From Gammaproteobacteria bacterium (GTDB lineage: Bacteria; Pseudomonadota; Gammaproteobacteria; Pseudomonadales; Halieaceae), in the NCBI GenBank assembly GCA_024742415.1, contig JANSYN010000013.1, forward strand, positions 1-64,000: 64,000 bases of DNA, in the 5' to 3' direction. Each line of letters begins with the position of its first letter. The stretch's first letter is position 1. The position numbers and the translations under genes were made by a program. Of the stretch, positions 27,338-37,271 are shown one piece after another. Under the pieces are notes generated by a model. That model did no database searches, was not told where the DNA came from, and saw only the letters and a program-made list of their open reading frames with translations.

Positions 27338-27831
27338 GCCTGGCCTATATCGGCTTGGGCAGTAATCTGGACGATCCGCTGCAACAAATTCGCAGTGCCG
27401 TGACAGCCATCGCGTCACTACCCCAAAGCAGCATCGAACAGTTATCCAGCGTCTATCAAAGCACCCCTGTCGGCCCGAGCGATCAACCGGATTTTCTCAA
27501 CGCAGCATTGCGCCTGCGCACTGCGCTTGACCCTTTCACCTTGCTTGATCACCTGCAGCAAATTGAAGACCACCACGGACGCGAGCGCCATCAGCGCTGG
27601 GGCCCAAGAACCCTGGACCTCGACATCCTGCTGTTCGACAACACAGTAATCAGTACCCCGCGCCTCACGGTGCCCCACAGGGAACTGCACAACCGGGATT
27701 TCGTGCTGCATCCCCTACAGGAAGTGCTGACTGAAAATCAACTGCTGCCTAATCAGATTGATCTTGCTACATTACTGGCAAGCTGCGAAGACAACGATCT
27801 GCTGCGTACAGATTATCGACTGACGGACTGA
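27334..27831 (+). CDS. folK: 6-hydroxymethyl-7,8-dihydropterin pyrophosphokinase
   Basis: Transfers pyrophosphate from ATP to hydroxymethyl-dihydropterin in folate synthesis. Its product feeds FolP, encoded further on. 165 residues from ATG 27334, which overlaps the pcnB stop by 4 bases. Typical motifs are YIGLGSNLDDP and the signature RWGPRTLDLDILLFD with its magnesium aspartates, then VPHRELHNRDFVLHPL. The length is normal. Confidence 0.96.
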   Translation: MSLAYIGLGSNLDDPLQQIRSAVTAIASLPQSSIEQLSSVYQSTPVGPSDQPDFLNAALRLRTALDPFTLLDHLQQIEDHHGRERHQRWGPRTLDLDILLFDNTVISTPRLTVPHRELHNRDFVLHPLQEVLTENQLLPNQIDLATLLASCEDNDLLRTDYRLTD

Positions 27832-27913
27832 CACCCAGGGACATACAGCATGACGTTTCCATACGCCGCCCACCGCGTGCACACATGGAGTAGCGACGTT
27901 TGGAGCAAAGACG

Positions 27914-28597
27914 TTGACGCCTGATACCGAGGCCATCACCATCGACCTCAAGGGCCGTCAGCCTCCGCAATACATTGCGATAGAGGGCCCAATTGGCGTC
28001 GGCAAAACCACTTTGGCAAAAAAAATTGCGGCGAGCTTCAACTACGCCACGCTGCTGGAGGACGCTGAAGAAAACCCCTTCCTGGACAAGTTCTATCGCA
28101 ACCCTGAACAGGCGGCGCTGGCCACCCAGCTTTTTTTCCTGTTCCAACGCGCACAGAAAATTCAGGACTTGCGCCAGGCGGATTTTTTCCAGGCGGTGCG
28201 TGTCGCCGACTTCCTCATTGAAAAGGACCCTTTGTTCGCTCGCATCAATCTGGAAATTGACGAGTTTCACCTGTATGAGAAGGTCTACGAGCAGCTTACC
28301 ATCGACGCGCCCAAGCCGGACCTGGTCATATACCTGCAAGCCTCAACAGATGTGTTGTTATCGCGCATCGAGCAGCGCGGACTTTCCTACGAGCGCAACA
28401 TCGACAGAAAATATCTCGAACAACTGAACGAAGTGTACAGTGAATTCTTTCTATATTACGATGATGCGCCTCTGTTGATCGTCAACGCCAGTGAAATTGA
28501 CCTGGCCAACAGTCTGCACGATTATCGCCATTTGGTGGATTACCTGTTGGATATCCGCAGTGGCCGGCACTATTTCAATCCAACGTTTTTCGGGTAA
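27914..28597 (+). CDS. Deoxynucleoside kinase family protein
   Basis: 227 residues, TTG start (27914) with GGAG 12 bases upstream. The P-loop is IEGPIGVGKTTLAKKI. The lid and substrate helices resemble the deoxyadenosine/deoxyguanosine kinase family (dNK), which salvages deoxynucleosides. The nucleoside preference cannot be read from the sequence. It is inserted between folK and panB, a difference from P. aeruginosa, where these two genes are neighbours. Confidence 0.85.
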   Translation: MTPDTEAITIDLKGRQPPQYIAIEGPIGVGKTTLAKKIAASFNYATLLEDAEENPFLDKFYRNPEQAALATQLFFLFQRAQKIQDLRQADFFQAVRVADFLIEKDPLFARINLEIDEFHLYEKVYEQLTIDAPKPDLVIYLQASTDVLLSRIEQRGLSYERNIDRKYLEQLNEVYSEFFLYYDDAPLLIVNASEIDLANSLHDYRHLVDYLLDIRSGRHYFNPTFFG

Positions 28598-28638
28598 TCT
28601 GCCCGACACGATCGCCCCTTCTATACAGGACTGGCACC

Positions 28639-29430
28639 ATGGGCAAATTTACCATCAGCACCCTGGACAAAATGAAAGCCGCCGGGGACAAGTTTGTTTG
28701 CATCACCGCCTATGATGCCACCTTCGCCCGACTGATCAGTGAAGTAGGCGCCGAAGCCATTCTGGTGGGGGATTCGCTGGGCATGGTGCTGCAGGGCCAC
28801 GACAGCACCATTCCGGTCACCATCGACGACATGGCCTACCATACGGCGTGCGTCTGTCGCGCTGACCCGCAGCCGCTGGTTATCGCGGATATGCCGTTTA
28901 TGTCCTATCCCACTCCCGAAGAGACCATGCGCAACGCCATGCGACTGATGCAGGCGGGCGCCCAGATGGTCAAACTCGAGGGCGGCGTATGGTTGAGCGA
29001 GTCTATCAGCATGCTGGTGGAGCGCGGCATTCCTGTGTGTGCACACCTGGGCTTGACGCCGCAGTCGGTAAACACCTTTGGCGGTTTCAAAGTGCAGGGG
29101 CGCACCCCCAAGGAAGCCAAGTCTATTCTCGCGGACGCAGTTGAGATACAGGATGCGGGCGCCAGCCTGTTGGTATTGGAGTGTATACCGTCTCACCTGG
29201 CCGCTGATATCAGTGACAAACTTGATATACCCGTCATAGGAATCGGCGCCGGCGCCGGCACCGATGGCCAGGTTCTGGTGATGCACGACTTGCTGGGTCT
29301 GATCGATAAAACACCGCGTTTTGTGCAGAACTTCATGGAGGGCCAGCCTTCCGTGAAAGCCGGCTTGCAGGCCTTCGTTGACGCTGTCAAGAATGGCAGC
29401 TTCCCCCGCGAAGAGCACACCTACTCCTGA
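28639..29430 (+). CDS. panB: Ketopantoate hydroxymethyltransferase
   Basis: First committed step of pantothenate synthesis, adding a hydroxymethyl group to alpha-ketoisovalerate from methylene-tetrahydrofolate. 263 residues, standard length. Visible motifs are ITAYDATFARL, the metal-binding GDSLGMVLQG, LEGG, the catalytic Glu region LLVLECIP and GIGAGAGTDGQVLV. It works with PanC, whose gene follows after an unusually long gap. Confidence 0.97.
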   Translation: MGKFTISTLDKMKAAGDKFVCITAYDATFARLISEVGAEAILVGDSLGMVLQGHDSTIPVTIDDMAYHTACVCRADPQPLVIADMPFMSYPTPEETMRNAMRLMQAGAQMVKLEGGVWLSESISMLVERGIPVCAHLGLTPQSVNTFGGFKVQGRTPKEAKSILADAVEIQDAGASLLVLECIPSHLAADISDKLDIPVIGIGAGAGTDGQVLVMHDLLGLIDKTPRFVQNFMEGQPSVKAGLQAFVDAVKNGSFPREEHTYS

Positions 29431-29903
29431 TCGCAGTTGCCAGCGACAGGCCGCCTGCACAAGGCTGCAGACCTTCACGATCTCCACCGCTGGCGTTCGA
29501 CGGGCACCCGGGGCAGAGCCCTGGCGGTAGACCAATCCGATACCTTAGGTGCTATCCCGGCCATAACGCTACCCACGCAGATGCAACGCCCTCCCGTGCT
29601 TGATTTGGGCGCTATTCATTGCTCAGGCCAGCGTTTGCAGGCATTACACGGCACGGTGGAAACTATTCCATAGTGAGCACTCACTACGGAAGCCTGTCAC
29701 AGAACTGCAAGATTCGCTCCCAATGTGCTTCTTTTGGTAACAATCAGTGTGAATTTTTCCTAAAAAGCCATTGCCGGACAACTCCAGCTTGGGGCATACT
29801 CAGCCACCGATTCGATGGCAGCACCTGTTTTGCAGCCGACGAACCCAACCGCCAGCAGGCCGTTTCAGCGTTACCATTGCGCCACATCAGGGGGCCGGTA
29901 GAT
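29431..29903. other. Long panB-panC gap with possible panC promoter
   Basis: 473 bp without a supported gene, although panB and panC are usually adjacent. Short open frames in this stretch lack start signals and family features. TTGCCG (29771-29776), an 18-bp spacer and CATACT (29795-29800) form a fair sigma-70 promoter for panC. A decayed or inserted sequence is possible, but I cannot identify any remnant. Confidence 0.45.
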
Positions 29904-30791
29904 ATGCGAACTTACAGCCACAACGCAACCTTGAACGCCGCACTTCGTGCATTCCGCCAAAGCGACCAGACCATCGCTTTTGTACCCACCATGGGCAACC
30001 TGCACGAAGGTCACCTTGATCTTGTAAGAAAAGCCAGGCAACTGTGCGACATCGTCGTCGTCAGCATCTTCGTCAACCCACTGCAGTTTGGCGCCAACGA
30101 AGACCTCGACGCCTATCCGCGTACCATGGCCGCCGACAAGGAAAAGCTCTTCAGCGAGGGCGTGCAGGTCCTTTACACGCCAGACGTCGAGGAAATCTAC
30201 CCCGAGGGAATGGCCGCCCAAACACTGGTGCACGTACCTGAGCTCGGCGACACACTGTGTGGCAGTGCACGCCCCGGGCACTTTGATGGCGTCACCACCG
30301 TCGTCAGCAAGCTCTTCAATATCGTTCAACCCGACATCGCCGTTTTTGGCGAGAAAGACTTTCAGCAGCTCTCGATCGTACGCAAGATGGTTGCCGATCT
30401 GTGCATGCCTATCAAGATCGTCGGAGTAGCAACGGGCAGAGATCAGGACGGCCTGGCGCTCAGCTCACGCAATGGCTATTTGTCGCTGGATGAGCGCAGG
30501 ATTGCGCCGGTATTGCATGCCACACTCAACACCTGTCGCGAAGCGATCGCCTGCGGCTTTGATAATTTCTTGCAGCTGGAATCACACGCGCGCATGAAGT
30601 TGCTCGAAGCGGGCTTTGAGCCTGATTACTTCTCTATCTGCGACGCACGCACGCTGCGGTCGGTCACTGAGGCCACCGAGGAAATCGCCATTCTCGCCGC
30701 CGCGCGCCTGGGTAGCACGCGCCTCATTGATAACGTTCGCCTCACCCTCAACCCGGTTTCGGACTGGGGGATGCTGGCAGACGGTCGCTAA
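29904..30791 (+). CDS. panC: Pantothenate synthetase
   Basis: Joins pantoate and beta-alanine with ATP to give pantothenate. 295 residues from ATG 29904 (MRTYSHNATLNAALRAF). The nucleotidyl-transfer site is FVPTMGNLHEGHLDLVR, then VSIFVNPLQFGANEDLDAYPR and FGEKDFQQLS, with the KMSKS-like LALSSRNGYL. Upstream in-frame codons extend into the gap but have no family similarity. panD, usually next in Pseudomonas, is absent here. A strong terminator follows. Confidence 0.96.
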   Translation: MRTYSHNATLNAALRAFRQSDQTIAFVPTMGNLHEGHLDLVRKARQLCDIVVVSIFVNPLQFGANEDLDAYPRTMAADKEKLFSEGVQVLYTPDVEEIYPEGMAAQTLVHVPELGDTLCGSARPGHFDGVTTVVSKLFNIVQPDIAVFGEKDFQQLSIVRKMVADLCMPIKIVGVATGRDQDGLALSSRNGYLSLDERRIAPVLHATLNTCREAIACGFDNFLQLESHARMKLLEAGFEPDYFSICDARTLRSVTEATEEIAILAAARLGSTRLIDNVRLTLNPVSDWGMLADGR

Positions 30792-30820
30792 CACCAGCCA
30801 TCTGTGCCACCACCATCAAC

Positions 30821-30849
30821 AAAAAGGGGGCTCCGCAGCCCCTTTTTTT
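30821..30849 (+). terminator. Rho-independent terminator after panC
   Basis: AAAAAGGGGGCT, loop CCGC, AGCCCCTTTTTTT: a GC-rich stem with one unpaired G and a seven-base T-run, 30 bases past the panC stop. Confidence 0.9.
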
Positions 30850-31040
30850 ATTCACCAGGTGTTTTGTGATGCCCTGTTGCCAGAGCCCGGTCGCAGCGAG
30901 CAGCGGATGCTCATGCAGTCCACACGGGCCGCACGCATCTTTTGACCTACTGAATCGACAAGATACCGCACCAGAGTTTTCTATCGCCATCTGGAACAGT
31001 ATTATCTTCTACCCTGGCCAATAACATTAAAGAGCACAGA

Positions 31041-32972
31041 ATGTCTGACTTCCCGGTGCACCGCGTTCCTGAGAACTTTCAGGACGCCCATATCGACCGC
31101 GCGCAGTATCACGCCCTGTATGAACGCTCAATCAACGATCCAGAGGGTTTTTGGGCCGAGATGGCCAGTTCATTCCTGTCCTGGGACAAACCCTGGCACA
31201 CCGTGGTGGATTACGATTTCAGCACGGGCGACGCCCAGTGGTTCGCCGGGGGCCAGCTGAACGTGAGCTACAACTGCATCGACCGGCATTTACCCGCCAG
31301 AGCACAGCAGACGGCATTTATCTGGGAGGGAGACGACCCCTCTGAAAGCCGGCACATCAGCTACGCAGAACTCATGGACAATGTCTGCCGGTTAGCCAAC
31401 ACACTCAAGGCGCGTGGCGTCAGAAAAGGGGACCGCGTCTGCATCTACATGCCGATGATTCCCGAGGCCGCCTACGCAATGCTCGCCTGCACGCGTATTG
31501 GGGCCGTGCACTCGGTGGTTTTCGGGGGTTTCTCGCCGGAGGCGCTCAAGGACCGCATCCTGGACTCTGACTGCCAAACGCTGATCACCGCCGATGAGGG
31601 CGTGCGCGGCGGCAAAACCGTGCCACTCAAAGCCAATGCCGATACCGCGCTGGCGGCCTGTCCGAATGTGCATACCTGCCTGGTTGTGCAGCGCACCGGC
31701 GGCGACATTGCATGGGACGCCAGCCGTGATATCTGGTATCACGAGACCGTCGATGCGGCCAGCACAGACTGCGCGCCAGAACCCATGGATGCCGAAGACC
31801 CCCTGTTCATTCTGTACACCTCCGGCTCCACCGGTAAGCCCAAAGGCGTCATGCACACAACCGGAGGCTACCTGCTGGCGGCAGCAATGACCTTTAAATA
31901 TACATTCGATTACCGCGAGGGCGACATCTACTGGTGTACGGCGGACGTCGGCTGGGTGACCGGGCACACCTATATCGTGTATGGCCCCCTGGCGAACGGG
32001 GCAGTATCACTCATGTTCGAGGGGGTGCCGACATATCCGGATGCCGGCCGCTGCTGGGAAATCGTCGACAAACACGCGGTGAACACGTTTTACACCGCAC
32101 CCACCGCGATTCGAGCACTGCAAGCGGTAGGCGATGAGCCGGTGACACGCAGCTCGCGCAAAAGTCTGAAGCTGCTGGGCACCGTTGGCGAGCCGATCAA
32201 TCCGGAAGCCTGGGAATGGTATTACAACGTCGTCGGTGATGGCCGCTGCCCTATCGTCGATACCTGGTGGCAGACCGAAACGGGCGCCCACATGATTACC
32301 CCGCTTCCCGGCGCCACAGACCTCAAGCCGGGCTCGGCCACACTGCCCTTCTTTGGCGTACAACTGGCGCTGCTCGATGACAGCGGCGCAGAGATCGAAG
32401 GCGCCGGCGCCGGATACCTGGCAATCAAGGCCTCCTGGCCCAGCCAGATCCGCACCGTCTACGGTGATCACCAACGCATGATTGACACCTATTTCAGCAC
32501 CTACAAGGGCTATTACTTCACGGGCGATGGTGCGACCCGCGACGCAGACGGCTACTACTGGATCACCGGGCGCGTCGATGACGTGCTCAACGTTTCCGGC
32601 CACCGCATGGGAACCGCCGAGGTGGAGAGCGCACTGGTGCTGCACGACAACATCGCAGAGGCGGCCGTGGTGGGTTTTCCGCATGACATCAAGGGCCAGG
32701 GCATCTACGCCTATGTCACCCCCATGCAGGGAGTAGAACCCGATGAAGCGCTGCGCAGGGAACTGATTGACCTGTGCGTGCAGGAAATCGGGCCCATCGC
32801 CAAGCCAGACATCATCCAGTGGGCGCCCGGGTTACCCAAAACACGATCAGGCAAAATCATGCGACGCATACTGCGCAAGATTGCCGAGAACGAGCTTGAG
32901 AACCTGGGTGACACCAGCACACTGGCCGACCCTTCAGTCGTGGAGAGCCTGATCGACAATCGGCCAACGTAG
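31041..32972 (+). CDS. acs: Acetyl-CoA synthetase (AMP-forming)
   Basis: Activates acetate to acetyl-CoA through an acetyl-adenylate. 643 residues, full length. The P-loop-like motif is [14 protein letters not shown], with [12 protein letters not shown] for adenylate binding and [21 protein letters not shown]. The C-terminal [15 protein letters not shown] carries the lysine that is acetylated to switch the enzyme off in relatives. It has its own transcription unit between two terminators. The leader has an AATAACATTAA stretch about 20 bases before the ATG, resembling an Hfq/Crc A-rich site. Confidence 0.96.
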   Translation: MSDFPVHRVPENFQDAHIDRAQYHALYERSINDPEGFWAEMASSFLSWDKPWHTVVDYDFSTGDAQWFAGGQLNVSYNCIDRHLPARAQQTAFIWEGDDPSESRHISYAELMDNVCRLANTLKARGVRKGDRVCIYMPMIPEAAYAMLACTRIGAVHSVVFGGFSPEALKDRILDSDCQTLITADEGVRGGKTVPLKANADTALAACPNVHTCLVVQRTGGDIAWDASRDIWYHETVDAASTDCAPEPMDAEDPLFILYTSGSTGKPKGVMHTTGGYLLAAAMTFKYTFDYREGDIYWCTADVGWVTGHTYIVYGPLANGAVSLMFEGVPTYPDAGRCWEIVDKHAVNTFYTAPTAIRALQAVGDEPVTRSSRKSLKLLGTVGEPINPEAWEWYYNVVGDGRCPIVDTWWQTETGAHMITPLPGATDLKPGSATLPFFGVQLALLDDSGAEIEGAGAGYLAIKASWPSQIRTVYGDHQRMIDTYFSTYKGYYFTGDGATRDADGYYWITGRVDDVLNVSGHRMGTAEVESALVLHDNIAEAAVVGFPHDIKGQGIYAYVTPMQGVEPDEALRRELIDLCVQEIGPIAKPDIIQWAPGLPKTRSGKIMRRILRKIAENELENLGDTSTLADPSVVESLIDNRPT

Positions 32973-33075
32973 CCCAACACCAGATCAGCTGCGAAGAACA
33001 AGTGCCAAATGGAATAGACCAGCCGTTTTCTGCTATCCATCACTATTTGGTTAGCGCTCAGCGACAATGCCTATC

Positions 33076-33285
33076 CTACTGAGCCGGGCACGGTTTTGAA
33101 CCCGCACATGGTAACGCTGATTCATGAATGCCAGCGATGTTCACGAACTCGACGAACAGCGACTGAAATGCTGTGATGTCGCCAGCGCTCAGCACCCCGT
33201 TCACATCAAAATCAACTGCGAGCGAAGTAACCGTGAGGCATGCGGGCGCAGTTGAACTTCTGGCAAAAAGCTGAACTTCGGGCAA
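33076..33285 (-). pseudogene. Possible remnant with dockerin-like repeat
   Basis: A leftward open stretch encodes VDFDVNGVLSAGDITAFQSLFVEF, which resembles the calcium-binding dockerin/EF-hand repeat of secreted proteins. It lacks a convincing start, signal peptide or other domains, and lies downstream of the pnp terminator. The adjacent bases carry a short imperfect direct repeat (GAACTTC.GGCAAAAA, 33255-33288). I read it as the tail of a decayed surface-protein gene. It occupies most of the 361-bp acs-pnp gap, where I see nothing else. Confidence 0.35.
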
Positions 33286-33319
33286 AAAAAAGGCGCAACC
33301 TCGAGGTTGCGCCTTTTTT
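33284..33319. terminator. Bidirectional terminator of pnp
   Basis: A perfect inverted repeat, AAAAAAAGGCGCAACC / GGTTGCGCCTTTTTT, centred on TCGA, with a T-run on the minus strand just past the pnp stop. It also faces acs from the other side. Confidence 0.92.
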
Positions 33320-33333
33320 AACTGCTGCAGGTT

Positions 33334-35457
33334 TTAGTCCGCGGCTTGCTGCTCTGGCGCAGGTTCGTCGGCTTCATCTTCCAGCAATTCTTTGATGGAA
33401 AGCTTGATACGGCCGCGTTGGTCAACGTCCAGCACCTTCACACGCACTTCTTCCCCTTCCTTGAGATGGTCAGAAACACTTTCAACCCGCTCGTTGGCAA
33501 TCTGGGAAATATGCACAAGACCGTCCTTGCCAGGCAGGATGTTGACGAACGCACCAAAGTCGACGATACGCGCCACCGTTCCGGTATACACCGCACCCAC
33601 TTCTGCTTCTGCAGTAATCTCTTCAACCAGTGCAACAGCCGCGTCGCGTGAATCCTGGTCCTGGCCGAAGATGCGTACAGTGCCATCGTCGTCAATATCC
33701 ACCGTTGCACCTGACTGCTCGGTAATCGAGCGGATAGTCGCCCCGCCTTTACCAATGATGTCACGGATTTTGTCGGAGTCGACCTTCAGGGTCACCATGC
33801 TCGGCGCGTTCTTGGACGTGACTGTGCGCGATTCTGGCAACACGGCATTCATCTGGCCAAGAATATGCAGGCGAGCCTGCTGAGCCTGTTCCAGCGCAGT
33901 TTCCATGATCTGGGCTGTGATGCCCTCGATCTTGATATCCATCTGCAGCGCGGTAATACCTTCTGCAGTGCCGGCAACTTTAAAGTCCATGTCGCCCAGA
34001 TGATCTTCGTCGCCAAGAATATCGGTTAACACGGCAAACTGGTTGCCATCTTTCACCAGACCCATAGCGATACCGGCTACAGGTGCCTTCAACGGAATGC
34101 CTGCGGCCATCATTGCCAGCGAGCCAACGCAGACTGACGCCATTGAGCTGGAGCCGTTGGATTCAGTGATTTCAGAGACCACGCGAATCGTGTACGGAAA
34201 ATCTTCATTGTTCGGCAACACAGCCGCCAGACTGCGACGCGCCAAACGCCCGTGACCTACTTCACGACGACCGGTAAAACCAACGCGGCCAGCCTCGCCC
34301 ACCGAGTAGGGAGGGAAGTTGTAGTGCAGCATAAACGGATCACGACGCTCACCTTCAAGCGCATCAATGATTTGCGCATCGCGGGTCGAACCCAGCGTGA
34401 CCGCGCCAATTGCCTGGGTCTCGCCACGGGTAAACAGGGCACTGCCGTGCGCCTTGGCCAGCACGTCGACTTCGCAGGCAATGGCACGCACGGTACGACC
34501 GTCCCGGCCATCAATGCGCGCTTCGCCTGCCAAAATACGCTTGCGCACCAGGTTCTTCTCGATACCCTTGAAGATGTCCTTGATGTCGTCGGCAGTGGGG
34601 CCGCCTTCGCTAGCCAGTGCGGCTACTGCTGCGTCCCTGATCTCACCCACGCGCTCATAGCGCGCGGCTTTTTCGGTGATGCGATACGCTTCACCCAGCT
34701 CAGCTTTCACTTGTGCTTCAACTGCGGCTACCAGCGCCTCATCAACGGCTGGCGCTTCCCATTCCCAGCGCGGCTTGCCCGCTTCAGCAACCAGTTCATT
34801 GATGGCCTGGATCACCGCTTGCATTTCCTGATGAGCAAACAAGACAGCGCCCAGCATCTGGTCTTCTGACAGTTCAGCAGCTTCTGATTCCACCATGAGT
34901 ACCGCATCAGAGGTGCCCGCTACAACCATGTCCAACTTGCTCTGCGCGAGTTCGTCGTAGGTGGGATTCAGAATATATCCGCGTGCTTCGTTGAAGCCGA
35001 CACGGGCGCCGCCAATGGGGCCGTTGAAAGGGCAGCCTGAAATCGCCAGTGCCGCCGAAGTGCCGATCATCGCGGGGATGTCCGGATCAATGTTCTTGTC
35101 TGCTGACATCACGGTACAGATGACCTGTACCTCATTCATGAAGCCATTGGGGAACAACGGGCGAATCGGACGATCAATCAAGCGCGATGTGAGCGTTTCT
35201 TTCTCGCTGGGACGGGCTTCTCGCTTGAAAAATCCGCCGGGAATCTTACCGACTGCGTAGGCTTTCTCAGTGTAATGCACGGCCAGCGGGAAAAAATCCC
35301 TGCCGGGGCGCTGCGTTTTTTCTGCAACGACAGTACACAGTACTGACGTGTTCTCTACGGTAACCATCACCGCGCCGGAAGCCTGTCGGGCTATACGGCC
35401 GGTTTCCAGCGTGACGGTCTGACCGCCGTACTGGAACGTTTTAGTTATGGGATTCAC
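33334..35457 (-). CDS. pnp: Polynucleotide phosphorylase
   Basis: Phosphorolytic 3'-5' exoribonuclease and degradosome component, 707 residues. Two RNase PH domains (with [14 protein letters not shown] in the first and the active second copy with [15 protein letters not shown]) are separated by a helical linker. A KH domain ([18 protein letters not shown]) and a C-terminal S1 domain ([26 protein letters not shown]) follow. It comes after rpsO, and the intervening hairpins resemble the E. coli rpsO-pnp layout, where RNase III cleavage allows PNPase to repress itself. Confidence 0.97.
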   Translation of the reverse strand: MNPITKTFQYGGQTVTLETGRIARQASGAVMVTVENTSVLCTVVAEKTQRPGRDFFPLAVHYTEKAYAVGKIPGGFFKREARPSEKETLTSRLIDRPIRPLFPNGFMNEVQVICTVMSADKNIDPDIPAMIGTSAALAISGCPFNGPIGGARVGFNEARGYILNPTYDELAQSKLDMVVAGTSDAVLMVESEAAELSEDQMLGAVLFAHQEMQAVIQAINELVAEAGKPRWEWEAPAVDEALVAAVEAQVKAELGEAYRITEKAARYERVGEIRDAAVAALASEGGPTADDIKDIFKGIEKNLVRKRILAGEARIDGRDGRTVRAIACEVDVLAKAHGSALFTRGETQAIGAVTLGSTRDAQIIDALEGERRDPFMLHYNFPPYSVGEAGRVGFTGRREVGHGRLARRSLAAVLPNNEDFPYTIRVVSEITESNGSSSMASVCVGSLAMMAAGIPLKAPVAGIAMGLVKDGNQFAVLTDILGDEDHLGDMDFKVAGTAEGITALQMDIKIEGITAQIMETALEQAQQARLHILGQMNAVLPESRTVTSKNAPSMVTLKVDSDKIRDIIGKGGATIRSITEQSGATVDIDDDGTVRIFGQDQDSRDAAVALVEEITAEAEVGAVYTGTVARIVDFGAFVNILPGKDGLVHISQIANERVESVSDHLKEGEEVRVKVLDVDQRGRIKLSIKELLEDEADEPAPEQQAAD

Positions 35458-35484
35458 AATTTTTCTCCAATTCTTTTTCCGATA

Positions 35485-35525
35485 GCGGGTTTTCCCGCAA
35501 AACGCGCCTCACATCGCAAGGCGCG
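35485..35525 (-). terminator. rpsO-pnp intergenic hairpins
   Basis: CGCGCCT (about 35503-35509) and AGGCGCG (35519-35525) form a stem followed on the minus strand by TTTT, a weak rpsO terminator. A second stem, GCGGG-TTTT-CCCGC (35485-35498), lies just before pnp and could be its RNase III-type leader structure. The functions are inferred from the E. coli arrangement. Confidence 0.5.
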
Positions 35526-35542
35526 AGATAGTGGGACTTAGC

Positions 35543-35812
35543 CTAGCGACGCAAGCCCAAACGCTTGATCAGCTCTGCGTAGCGCGCAACATTCTTGCGC
35601 TTGAGGTAATCCAGCAGTTTACGACGCTGATTCACCATACGAATCAGGCCACGTCGTGAGTGGTGGTCATGCTTGTGTGACTTGAAGTGGCCTTGCAGTT
35701 GCTCGATGTTGGCAGTGAGCAATGCCACCTGCACTTCGGGTGACCCAGTGTCGCCATCACCTGTTTGGTACTCTTTTACGATTTCAGCTTTTCGATCGGC
35801 ATTCAACGCCAT
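35543..35812 (-). CDS. rpsO: 30S ribosomal protein S15
   Basis: 89 residues from ATG 35812 ([16 protein letters not shown]), the exact family length. It binds 16S rRNA early in 30S assembly. Conserved RNA-binding parts are [32 protein letters not shown] and the basic DYLKRKN. AGAGGAAA precedes the start. The longer upstream frame is not supported. Confidence 0.98.
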   Translation of the reverse strand: MALNADRKAEIVKEYQTGDGDTGSPEVQVALLTANIEQLQGHFKSHKHDHHSRRGLIRMVNQRRKLLDYLKRKNVARYAELIKRLGLRR

Positions 35813-35913
35813 GGTAGTTTCCTCTTGTTTAATCTGCCCGGTGCCAGCAATACACTTCGCCAACACGCGTTAAAAAAAGAGCCTGTCCGTGCAGATTTAC
35901 AGACAGGTTCGCA

Positions 35914-36843
35914 TCACCCTCCGGTGACAATCAGCCGACGCGGCGCAACGCGCCCATCGTCCAATATTTCTCCTACGCCCAGAAACTCACCACTTTCCAG
36001 AGCGACGCGCACCATACCATTACAGGGCGCATTTCGCACCTGCACCGGCTGGCCCTGGCGCATGTAAAAGCCACCGGATTCGCTGAGCTCAACCAGCGGC
36101 AAACCGCGTAGCGCAGCATCTGCCGGCTGGATAAAGGCGTCCATTTGCTGCAGCTGGTCGTTCGCCTTGAGGGATTCCAGCGTGCTCAGGCTGACGCTGT
36201 TCTCCAGTGTAAACGGGCCAGCCTGCGTACGCCGCAGCGCGCTTACGTGCGCACCACACCCCAGTGCCTGGCCGAGATCTTCGGCCACAGCGCGCACATA
36301 GGTGCCCTTGCTGCATTCCATGAAGACATCAACCTCAGGGTGTTCTCCGCCTCGAAACGCCCGCAGTTCCAGTGTCTTGATCTCTACGGAGCGCGCCTCA
36401 CGCTCCACTTGCTGACCCAAACGGGCCAGCTTGTACAGGGGCTGTCCATCTCGCTTGATCGCCGAGTACATGGGCGGGGTCTGCTCGATATGCCCGCGAA
36501 AAGCCGCCAGGGCATGCTCAACCTGCGCCTGGGTCAATGCGCTGGCATCCGCCGTTGCGACCACTTCCCCCTCTGCATCGCCGGTGGCTGTTGCTATCCC
36601 GAAGGCAAAGGTGCTTTCATAGGCTTTGTCGGCATCCAGCAGGTACTGGGAAAACTTTGTTGCCTCACCAAAACACAGCGGTAGCACACCTGTCGCCAAC
36701 GGGTCCAGACTGCCGGTATGGCCAGCCTTGGCCGCAAAATACAGGCGCTTAACCACCTGCAGCGCCTGGTTTGAACTAAACCCAACAGGTTTGTCGAGCA
36801 CCAGAATTCCGCTTATCGGCCGACCACGCCTGCGCCTGGACAC
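35914..36843 (-). CDS. truB: tRNA pseudouridine-55 synthase
   Basis: Makes pseudouridine 55 in the T-loop of tRNAs. 309 residues. It has the active-site motif [16 protein letters not shown] with the catalytic aspartate, [15 protein letters not shown] and [16 protein letters not shown], plus a C-terminal PUA-like region. It lies 2 bases after rbfA in the leftward operon. Confidence 0.97.
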   Translation of the reverse strand: MSRRRRGRPISGILVLDKPVGFSSNQALQVVKRLYFAAKAGHTGSLDPLATGVLPLCFGEATKFSQYLLDADKAYESTFAFGIATATGDAEGEVVATADASALTQAQVEHALAAFRGHIEQTPPMYSAIKRDGQPLYKLARLGQQVEREARSVEIKTLELRAFRGGEHPEVDVFMECSKGTYVRAVAEDLGQALGCGAHVSALRRTQAGPFTLENSVSLSTLESLKANDQLQQMDAFIQPADAALRGLPLVELSESGGFYMRQGQPVQVRNAPCNGMVRVALESGEFLGVGEILDDGRVAPRRLIVTGG

Positions 36844-36845
36844 GC

Positions 36846-37247
36846 TTACTCTGACTCAGCGGCGTTAGCGCCGCGAATGCCCAGCGCTTTGTCCGAGTCA
36901 GTGGCGCGATCGATAAGGTCTTCGAGCGCCCGGCCGCGCCCCACACTACTGTCAAAATAGAAGCGCAACTGGGGGACGCTGCGCATGGTGCTGCTTCGCG
37001 ACAGCTGGCTGCGCAAAAAACCCGCCGCCTTGTTCAGTGCTGTGATGGCTTCTTCGGCTTCTTCACTGGATTCAGATCCAAGGCGCGTCAGATACACTCG
37101 CGCGTAGCCCATATCACGACTGACATCCACAGCAGTGATACTGACCATACCGACCCTGGGGTCCCGTATTTCCTGCTGGATCAGCGTGGCAAGCTCGCGC
37201 TGCAAGTGATCAGCCACGCGCTGCGTTCTGGCGTACTCTTTTGCCAC
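36846..37247 (-). CDS. rbfA: Ribosome-binding factor A
   Basis: Small KH-fold factor for late 30S maturation and cold adaptation, 133 residues. Typical start [20 protein letters not shown], then [20 protein letters not shown] and [15 protein letters not shown]. It sits between infB and truB, 24 bases after infB. Confidence 0.96.
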   Translation of the reverse strand: MAKEYARTQRVADHLQRELATLIQQEIRDPRVGMVSITAVDVSRDMGYARVYLTRLGSESSEEAEEAITALNKAAGFLRSQLSRSSTMRSVPQLRFYFDSSVGRGRALEDLIDRATDSDKALGIRGANAAESE

Positions 37248-37271
37248 AACTACACTCCCGGGAACTACCGC

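Noticed and set aside
29437-29673. Small gene in the panB-panC gap
   Set aside because: Non-ATG start, no ribosome site and composition unlike neighbouring genes.
36145-36684. Long rightward frame opposite truB
   Set aside because: It is the antisense of a clear pseudouridine synthase, an artefact of high GC codon use. The same applies to long frames opposite gluQ, cbrA, ftsH, carB and feoB.
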